A DNA stretch of 33,595 nt, taken from NCBI GenBank assembly GCA_001970955.1, contig MPUH01000813.1, positions 1-33,595 of the forward strand, in the 5' to 3' direction. The notes under the pieces are model-generated. The model saw only the letters and a list, made by a program, of their open reading frames with translations. It did no database searches and was not told where the DNA came from. Position 1 is the stretch's first letter. The number at the start of each line of letters is the position of its first letter. A program made the position numbers and the translations under genes. Of the stretch, positions 27,312 to 33,595 are shown in pieces. The stretch is from Stentor coeruleus (lineage: Eukaryota; Ciliophora; Heterotrichea; Heterotrichida; Stentoridae).

Positions 27312-30300
27312 TCAGTTAAAAGAGTTAAATGTAGGATATGTTTGGTAAAGTTGATGTGTAGGAATTCCTAGTTTCGCTTTTATCCTCCTTGCATTAAGTT
27401 TCTGTTTGAGATAACTTTTTGGGTCTTTTGTTTTAGACTTATCTACGCTATCAGGTTCTCTAATCTGTTTAGTCAACTCTTCAATAAAAAGTTCACAATC
27501 TTTTATACGTTTATCGTCTGGGGCTAGGGTACTTTTCATGATATCCAATGCTTTCATTTCCCATTGTTGTGCAGCATTATATTCTTTCATGATTTTATAC
27601 TCTGCAGCAAGAATATGTGAATATTCAGCAACAAATAATGACTTTTCTCCATATAAGGCTAAACACATTCCTATAACATTAGTCAATATACCAACTGAAG
27701 TCTCATGCATATTAGCATCACCATACATAATCCCAAGACTAACTAAAATAAACACAACTTCAGGGCATAATTCTCCATAATTTAACATAAAAATCTGCAA
27801 AGCATGTTGATAAAGTTTTAAACATCTTGTGTATTTCCCAGCATTCTGATAATAACAAGCAAGGTTTATATAACTATTTCCAACTTGTGCATGATCTAAA
27901 CCTAAAATCCTTTCATAAATCATAATTGCTGTATGCTGATACTTAATAGCTTTATTTAATTGGTTTTGAGTAAAACAGATTTGAGATATTTTCTGATAAA
28001 CTGCTGCAACTTCTGCATGTAAATTCCCTGATACTTGTGCTTGGATCCCTGCGCTTTGTATTAGCATGTCTAAGCCAACATCAAGATTTTGTTCAGTTAT
28101 AGACTTGATTCCAGTTTCATAAAGCCAGCGACTTTCAACACTTTTCCAATCTAAATTCTTGACTTTGACGCTGAATCCAAATATGTTGTTGGGTGAAACA
28201 CGATTGCTGAGGCTTACATTTGCTTCAATCAATAAGCCAACTTGTAGACAAACTTCTCTTTTGAATGATACAATTAATGCTCCTGATGCTACAGCTTCCC
28301 AAAATCCTAGTTTCTCAGGCAACCTCATCCCGAAATGTTTCTGAGCATGTGTTTTGATTAATTTCCACACATAATCCGCTTCATATTCCTCATTCTTCTT
28401 AATCTCAATCAGATTTTCTGTCTTTATATCTTCTTTTTTACCTTTTTTCCTCTTTCTTTTCTTTTTATTCTCATTGCTTTTAGGCTCTGCAGTCTGCACT
28501 AAAGCATTCAATAACTGTGCAGCAACATCAGCTAAATACAATTCAGGAGTATCCCTAAAAATTTCATTAAAAACATGTTTTGCGCTTCTTGCTACAGCAA
28601 ATCTTTCAAACATCCATTTTATATGCCTTTGTTCTTCTGATTGTAAAAGATCACATATTTTCCCAATATATCTTAAATTTATGCCGAATTTATGAAGAAC
28701 TTCAGAAATGCTGTTGCCGATTTTAGCCCAACACCCATCTTCAGAACAGATTACTTTTAGGAAACTTGATATTTGTTGATCTATAAGGAATTTGCTTAGT
28801 TCAAGAACTTTTTGTTCCCTTTCTTTATCTTCTTCAGCAAAAGTTACGGCAGTAAAAACATTAGGGTTAAAAGTGATTTTTTTATAGCTTTTGACGATTT
28901 CTTGGAAGTTTTCCCAGGAGATCTTGTTTTCTTCAGCAGGTTTATCAGCGACATGTTCTTTCATTTTCCCTTCGATGAACTTATTTTGCATAATTTGCTG
29001 ATACTGTTCAACAAGTTCTGGTCTTAAAAGGCACAGTGCGAACTCTTCGCCCATATAATTCGCGTCTCTTGGGGTCATTCTTAACGCTTCTAAAAAGTAA
29101 ATCCTCTGATCCGAGCCTTTAATCCCTTTAGTATCTAATGCTCCCCATATTTCATGGACCTGATTGTTTTTATCAACAACTTTGCTGCTTTCTAAAAACA
29201 CTTTATCGCATATTTGTCCCATCATTTCATGAAAAATTGGATCTGTAGCTATAGTTTGCCCATCATCAATACTTCCATATTGTGCTGTTGTTTGTGGGTT
29301 TTGATTAAGAATTCCTGGAATAATACTTTGACATAAAACTCTATAGCCTCTATAATCAATAATAGCACTAAATATACTATGAAGGTTAGGGATTTCTAAA
29401 CTACAAAGAAGCTTTAAAGACCTTAGATCATGATTTGCTGATACATGAGTATATGAAGCATCTGGACCTTGTTGTTGCTATATAAAATTTACAATATAAC
29501 CCAAATCTTCAGTGAAACTGAAAAATATATGATTCATAACGAAAAGCTGCTGTTTCTGAGGGTCCATTGGGTTTAAAGGCTGAACTGAACCATTTATCAC
29601 ATTTTTAGCCCCGTTTATAGCTACTTCTAAGAAATCAGAATAGATTTTACCTAATGCTTTATCTCGTTGGATTCTTTGTAATGGGGTTTCAGTAGGTAGA
29701 GAACGGACCATTTGAAACTCTTCATTCCAATCCCTCATTGCTATGTTTTCTGGTTCAAATGATTCTTCTGACTTTTCAACAATCCAACTAGGGGTTGGTG
29801 TGACCATTAAGATGTTTCTGATTGTATTCCATTCTTTACCTATTGTGATAAGTTTGTTCCAGTTAGTTTTAAAACCTGGGCTAACTTTTATTAGTAATTC
29901 AACTAAAGTCTTGCCAGTGACGATTTCTGATGTTGGTTCAGGTTTTAAAATCCCTTTAACATTATCAGTTGAGTTTACATAAAAACCATTTACTGCGCAT
30001 GTTATATGCACAGTACTTCCTTCTAAAGTTCTAGCCACAACATATCCTAAATCTCCAAGCACTTTCCTCCTACCACTTGGAGGATTAAACTCTGAAAGAT
30101 TTATTTGATTAACACAACTCGGTACCTCTAAAACTTCTTCTTCATTACTATAAGGATTCAAAGCTGACATAGGGCTTAAAATTTTCTTTGGTTGGAGTAA
30201 TAATGACTCTATATCAAAATTCGGAATATTATTTTCTATAGTTTCATTCAATTCTAAAATCTCTTCTTTAGCTGTAATAATAACATTAGAAAATGCTGAG

Positions 30301-30605
30301 GGTGGGTGGGCTAATATTTCTTTAACTCTTTTAAGATGTTGGCGAAAACTTCGATCATTATAAGGGTTTAAAACCATTACAAGGGTTTCTCCAATACCTT
30401 GTTCTGATAGTTCAATATAATCTTGAAAGATTTTGCCTTCAGCTTCAAAATGATAGTTTGTATAATGCGACAATGGAGCATAATCACTCATATAAGCTTT
30501 AAGGTCTATTGGTGAATCAGCAGGTGATAAGCGAATAGGATGTTTAGCTCCACTTGGGTCTACTAATGTGAACTCTAGGGTGCTCCCTTCACTTTTCCCC
30601 TGCAT
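27312..30605 (-). CDS. CLU: Clustered mitochondria protein (CLU/CluA), two exons
   Basis: Spliced gene: exon 1 is 30605-29493 (371 codons) and exon 2 is 29477-27312 (721 codons plus TGA), giving 1092 residues. Domains in order: CLU-N ubiquitin-like (about 8-90), GSKIP-like region, then the CLU domain, with DWNEEFQMVRSLPTETPLQR, INGSVQPLNP and MNHIFFSF before the intron and DYRGYRVLCQSIIPGIL after it. An eIF3-p135-like region follows, with a Lys/Arg-rich patch (KKKRKRKKGKK), and four or so TPRs (about 850-1040, e.g. VGNSYINLACYYQNAGKY). The family is an RNA-binding cytosolic regulator of mitochondrial distribution and of translation of nuclear-encoded mitochondrial mRNAs. The intron sits inside a strongly conserved block, so the join is certain. 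It diverges from the small basic gene at 30807. Confidence 0.94.
29478..29492 (-). other. 15-nt spliceosomal intron in CLU
   Basis: On the minus strand it reads GTAAATTTTATATAG, 15 bases, phase 0, between GGT TAT ATT and CAA CAA CAA. If retained it would add four codons and then an in-frame TAG, cutting CLU at 375 residues. Conserved CLU-domain sequence continues directly on both sides. Confidence 0.95.
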
Positions 30606-30806
30606 TTTTATTTATCCATGACCACATTTTAGCTTATGTGATACTGCGTATGAAGTAACAAAATATAAACCTTTTAAGGGTAAAAATATAGGTTTTAAAC
30701 CAGGGATTCTAAGATTTTCTTTATAAACTTTATGAATTGTCTTTATTTTATAGTCAGGATTATGCATGAAAAAATCTTTGCTAAAGGTTTTTGAAATATA
30801 AAACTC
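30606..30806. promoter_or_regulatory. Divergent promoter region, CLU / small basic gene
   Basis: 201 bases between divergent ATGs, no gene. No ATAATAA core is evident on either side; AAATATAAAAC precedes the + start and ATAAATAAAA precedes the minus start. Confidence 0.4.
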
Positions 30807-31421
30807 ATGATTCAGTTTAAGTATGCTTATGATGTTAATAAAAAGAACAGATCAGGGATTCTCGAAGCTAAGCTTTCAAGTACTTCAAGGAAAACATATA
30901 AAGTTTCTAGACAGGATATTAGGTTTAGTAACTCGGTTGAAGTTGAAGGGAAAAATTTATCTTTTAAAGGACTTAAAGCACGAAAAAAACCTGGGGTAAG
31001 TCAGTTGATGGTGTCGAAAAGTAGGATTTTGCATGGTTTTTTTTATAAGAACTCTATGAAGGATCTAGAAAAACAATACAGGATTAGGGATTATATGGAA
31101 AAATACTGTGATGGGGAAAGCATGTCAATATCAAGTCTTTTATCTGTACCGAAAAGATCTTGGGGAAGTCAAGGGATAAGAAGGGAGAAAAAAGCTGTGT
31201 TTGTTGTTAGGAAAAAAAAAGATATTCAAGGCTTTGATTATGGAAATAGGATAGAATCGATTGGGTGCTCGAGGGTTAGGTTGACGAATTTATCAGAGGA
31301 TTTTGATTTGCCTACNAGGATAGAATCGATTGGGTGCTCGAGGGTTAGGTTGACGAATTTATCAGAGGATTTTGATTTGCCTACACCTGTTTTTAAACCT
31401 AGATATGTAAACTATATGTAA
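30807..31421 (+). CDS. Small basic hypothetical protein, interrupted by an assembly N
   Basis: As given, a 204-codon frame including one unreadable codon at the N (31316). It is Lys/Arg- and Ser-rich, with no membrane segment and no family I recognise. Blocks such as GFFYKNSMKDLEKQYRIRDY and SMSISSLLSVPKRSW look conserved-type but anonymous. The stretch RIESIGCSRVRLTNLSEDFD is present twice because 68 bases are perfectly duplicated on either side of the N. The unit of 69 bases keeps the frame, so removing one copy leaves an intact protein of about 181 residues, which I consider the real gene. ATG at 30807, TAA stop. Confidence 0.7.
   Translation: MIQFKYAYDVNKKNRSGILEAKLSSTSRKTYKVSRQDIRFSNSVEVEGKNLSFKGLKARKKPGVSQLMVSKSRILHGFFYKNSMKDLEKQYRIRDYMEKYCDGESMSISSLLSVPKRSWGSQGIRREKKAVFVVRKKKDIQGFDYGNRIESIGCSRVRLTNLSEDFDLPXRIESIGCSRVRLTNLSEDFDLPTPVFKPRYVNYM
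31248..31384 (+). repeat. Perfect 68-bp direct duplication around an N
   Basis: 31248-31315 and 31317-31384 are identical base for base and separated by a single N at 31316. This is the signature of two contig ends that overlap but were scaffolded with a minimal gap instead of being merged. A true tandem duplication is less likely. Confidence 0.93.
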
Positions 31422-31558
31422 ATTTATAAGGATTTTGAGAGGTATAAGAAGTTTATATGAAAATTATAAAAGGATTTCTATCTTTGTAAAGAAAATGAAA
31501 AAAAAATTTGATTGAGTTTTTAGGAGAGGATTTTATATTTTTATCAAATGATTTAATA
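31422..31558. other. Short convergent intergenic region
   Basis: 137 bases between convergent stops, no gene, G-over-C on the + strand. Confidence 0.4.
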
Positions 31559-32764
31559 TTATATCGATTTCCTATTTCCCTTAAAAGCTATCATTCTTAT
31601 CGCCCTGACAAACTTATTAAAATTCCTTCTGCTCTTACTAAAAAAAACTCCTTCAAAATGATGGAGTTTATCATCAGGGTCTAGTTCCACAACTTCATCA
31701 TCATTCCATTGATCAATTTTAACAACAACATCATCATTACAATAAACAATCCCTGGTCCATTTCTTTTCCCTTCAATCCAATTCCCTTCAAATTTCACCC
31801 CACTTTTCCATGTATAAACCCCAAATCCATTAGCTTTATTGTTTTTAAAATTCCCTTCATATTTACCATTGTTGTTATATTGAATACCTTTGCCAGTTCT
31901 CATAAAATTATTAAAAAACCCATCAAAAAACAAAATCCCACCAGGTTTATAAATTTTACCCATTCCTGAGCATTTCCCTTCATCCCATTGACCTTTATAA
32001 ACCCATTCATTTTTCCATATATAATCCCCATTCCCATGTCTAAGATTGTTTTTAAAATTCCCAACATATTTTGCATCTTCATAATATTGGACTCCTTGTC
32101 CATTTCTCATATCATTTGTCCAGTAACCATAATATTCTATATGATGGTTTGAATATTGAAAGAATCCAAGACCTGATTTCTGCCCTTTATCCCAGGATCC
32201 TTTATATTTTTCCCCAGTATTATAATAAAACTTCCCTCGACCATGTTCTTGACTGTCTATAAAATCCCCTTCGTACCTGCCATTTTTATCGATTTTCTGC
32301 CCTTTGCCATACATTTTGTCATCTTTCCAATAACCTTCAAGTATCACCCCCAAGTCTTTTTTTATGAACTTCCCCTTGCCGGATTTGTCATCAAATTTCC
32401 AATAACCTTCATATATATCCCCATTTTTCCATATGTAAACACCTTGGCCATGATGATGATTTTCAAACCACTGGCCTTTGTAAACCCCGTTTTCATAGTA
32501 TCCAACCCCAAAACCATGTTTTTTATTATCTTTCCACATACCTGAGTAGTTTATTGAAGAGTCTGGGTTGTATAAAATACCGTATCCTGATTTTTTATTA
32601 TAGTAAATATCACCATGATATGACATTCCGTTTTCACATGAAATTATGTGCTTACCTGATGTTTTACTTGGAAAAATTGTCTTGATGGTCTGAGGTTTTA
32701 TGAAATGGTCATGGATGAGATTGTGAGTTTTGAGTGATGTGTTGGGGTCTTCAAGAACCAGCAT
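31559..32764 (-). CDS. MORN-repeat protein
   Basis: A 401-residue protein made almost wholly of about 13 MORN repeats from residue ~45 to ~345, of the form Y.G.W..GK..G.G.Y (examples YKGQWFENHHHGQGVYIWKN and YEGNFKNNKANGFGVYTWKS). The first ~40 residues and the basic C-terminus (SRRNFNKFVRAIRM onward) fall outside the repeats. MORN proteins form long beta-ribbons that bind membranes or lipids and act as scaffolds; in ciliates they occur in cortex, basal bodies and radial spokes. No kinase, SET or other catalytic domain is attached. A few repeats are degenerate or have short inserts. ATG at 32764, TAA stop. Specific location cannot be read from sequence. Confidence 0.92.
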   Translation of the reverse strand: MLVLEDPNTSLKTHNLIHDHFIKPQTIKTIFPSKTSGKHIISCENGMSYHGDIYYNKKSGYGILYNPDSSINYSGMWKDNKKHGFGVGYYENGVYKGQWFENHHHGQGVYIWKNGDIYEGYWKFDDKSGKGKFIKKDLGVILEGYWKDDKMYGKGQKIDKNGRYEGDFIDSQEHGRGKFYYNTGEKYKGSWDKGQKSGLGFFQYSNHHIEYYGYWTNDMRNGQGVQYYEDAKYVGNFKNNLRHGNGDYIWKNEWVYKGQWDEGKCSGMGKIYKPGGILFFDGFFNNFMRTGKGIQYNNNGKYEGNFKNNKANGFGVYTWKSGVKFEGNWIEGKRNGPGIVYCNDDVVVKIDQWNDDEVVELDPDDKLHHFEGVFFSKSRRNFNKFVRAIRMIAFKGNRKSI

Positions 32765-33151
32765 ATTTTTAACTAGAATATTTATGTATAAAATAAATAG
32801 GATGTTAGTTAAATGGAATATTTTTAATTTGTATTATGACTTCTAGGAATCTGTTTAAGTTTATGTTTAATTTGTATTGTAATCTTAATATATATTATTG
32901 GGTGATTATAATTAGAACGTGATATGTAAAAACATAATACTTAGAATTGTAAATCCAAAAAATCATTCATATAATAAAAAATAACAACCCAAAAAAAGTA
33001 CTTTTATAATAAAAATAACCCTTATAAAACAATAAAAAAGTCTTCCAAACTCCTCAAGTCAATCGCTAATCTCATATAAATAGCCTTCATCTTAACAAAA
33101 ATATATAAAAATTCAATAATATATCAAAAACCCCATATGATTTTAAAATTA
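32765..33151. other. Tandem intergenic region
   Basis: 387 bases between two minus-strand genes, no gene. The + strand is G-over-C up to about 32940 (5' flank of the MORN gene) and C-over-G from about 32960 (3' flank of the next), an abrupt switch. Confidence 0.5.
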
Positions 33152-33595
33152 TTACCTAACAAATATTTGGAACATAGAGACTCCCCAGCTTTCATCACAA
33201 GGATCTTCTTCTAATGTAGCTCCAAATGCAACATGTAAATTTTTTTCACTATGCGGAATAATCATCAAATCAGTAGCTACAAATTTCCCTTCAGCATGAT
33301 GTGCTCCACACACATTAACCCCAGCACCTGCTTGTCCAGCCTTATAGCTTTCAGTCCAAACATAATGATGATAAACTCCATCAATATTCAATTTCATATA
33401 CCCAGTCTCACCAATCCAAGCATCAATAAAATGAAAATTCGCGACTATTTTAACTTGTGTATGTATCGGAAGGTCTTCAAAAGTTTTTTTTACTTCATAA
33501 TCTGAAAACTGACAATATCCTCCTAACATAACAACATCTCCACATTGAGAATTTCTATTATCAGACCAGCCGATAGGCTGGGAAAAGTCTTCAAT
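33152..33595 (-). CDS. C-terminal part of a ciliate surface/secreted-type protein (5' end off window)
   Basis: The minus-strand frame is open from the window edge to TAA at 33152-33154, giving 147 residues of a longer protein; an internal ATG at 33529 is unlikely to be the start because the frame and similarity continue upstream. The pattern GWSDNR..CGDVMLGGYCQFS .. LPIHTQVKIVANFHFIDAW.GETG recalls the beta-sandwich module found near the N- or C-ends of large Cys-rich extracellular proteins of ciliates. Several Cys and a Gly-rich loop (GQAGAGVNVCGAHH) are present, with no membrane helix in this part. Function unknown. It ends directly after WGVSMFQIFVR. Confidence 0.75.
   Translation of the reverse strand: MEDFSQPIGWSDNRNSQCGDVVMLGGYCQFSDYEVKKTFEDLPIHTQVKIVANFHFIDAWIGETGYMKLNIDGVYHHYVWTESYKAGQAGAGVNVCGAHHAEGKFVATDLMIIPHSEKNLHVAFGATLEEDPCDESWGVSMFQIFVR

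Noticed and set aside
27288..27330. CLU and the acyltransferase as one fused protein
   Set aside because: Stops occur in every frame between them, no 15-nt intron bridges the gap, and the acyltransferase begins with its own signal peptide.
31709..32545. Several plus-strand frames opposite the MORN gene
   Set aside because: They are complements of the MORN repeats (repeating Ile/Pro/Phe patterns), not independent genes.

Overview
The window looks like macronuclear DNA of a heterotrich ciliate, most likely Stentor or a close relative. It is very AT-rich and gene-dense. Seventeen protein-coding genes fit in 33.6 kb, and 16 of them have reading frames that work with the standard genetic code. 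No gene contains an internal TAA, TAG or TGA, so UGA does not code for Trp here, unlike in Blepharisma. Stops are 11 TAA, 5 TAG and 1 TGA. The decisive clue is intron size: the two introns I can prove are both exactly 15 nt (29478-29492 and 19475-19489), a size typical of heterotrichs. The protein families are eukaryotic and rich in cilium, cortex and signalling functions. The species call is inference from these traits.

Layout, left to right. 1-7.1 kb: a penicillin-binding-protein-like S11 peptidase with all three catalytic motifs (+), a Ser-rich orphan without an ATG (+), a cAMP-receptor-like 7TM protein (+) and an otubain-type deubiquitinase (-). These are separated by the longest gene-free stretches in the window. 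7.1-17.1 kb: a tubulin-tyrosine-ligase-like glutamylase (-) sits head to head with a MYCBPAP-like protein carrying a degenerate phosphoglycerate kinase domain (+). Then come a long coiled-coil protein (-) and, head to head with it, a cyclic-nucleotide-binding-domain cation channel ending in a CCHC zinc knuckle (+). 17.7-25.2 kb: an acidic orphan whose first exon lies behind a 15-nt intron (-), a B-box plus 11-WD40 protein (+), an ankyrin-SAM-SAM protein ending in a CaaX box (-) and a small putative membrane protein with a myristoylation-type N-terminus (+). 25.2-33.6 kb: an NRF-6-like acyltransferase (-), the CLU clustered-mitochondria protein in two exons (-), a small basic orphan broken by an assembly N inside a perfect 68-bp duplication (+), a MORN-repeat protein (-) and the C-terminal end of a likely extracellular protein that runs off the window (-).

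Together the genes suggest ordinary ciliate housekeeping with an axoneme and cortex flavour: tubulin glutamylation, the MYCBPAP central-apparatus type, MORN and coiled-coil scaffolds, and membrane excitability and sensing. I see no CRISPR array, transposon, rRNA or tRNA, and no defence or biosynthetic cluster.

The best leads are: (1) the MYCBPAP-pseudo-PGK fusion; (2) the CNBD channel with a non-canonical pore and a zinc knuckle; (3) a mosaic of alternating G-rich and C-rich strand blocks that tends to switch at gene boundaries; (4) a recurrent ATAATAA element just upstream of start codons; (5) two frame-neutral introns that both create in-frame stops if retained; (6) a bacterial-type S11 peptidase that appears catalytically intact; (7) an ankyrin/SAM protein with a CaaX tail. 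The 31.3-kb duplication is probably an assembly error.
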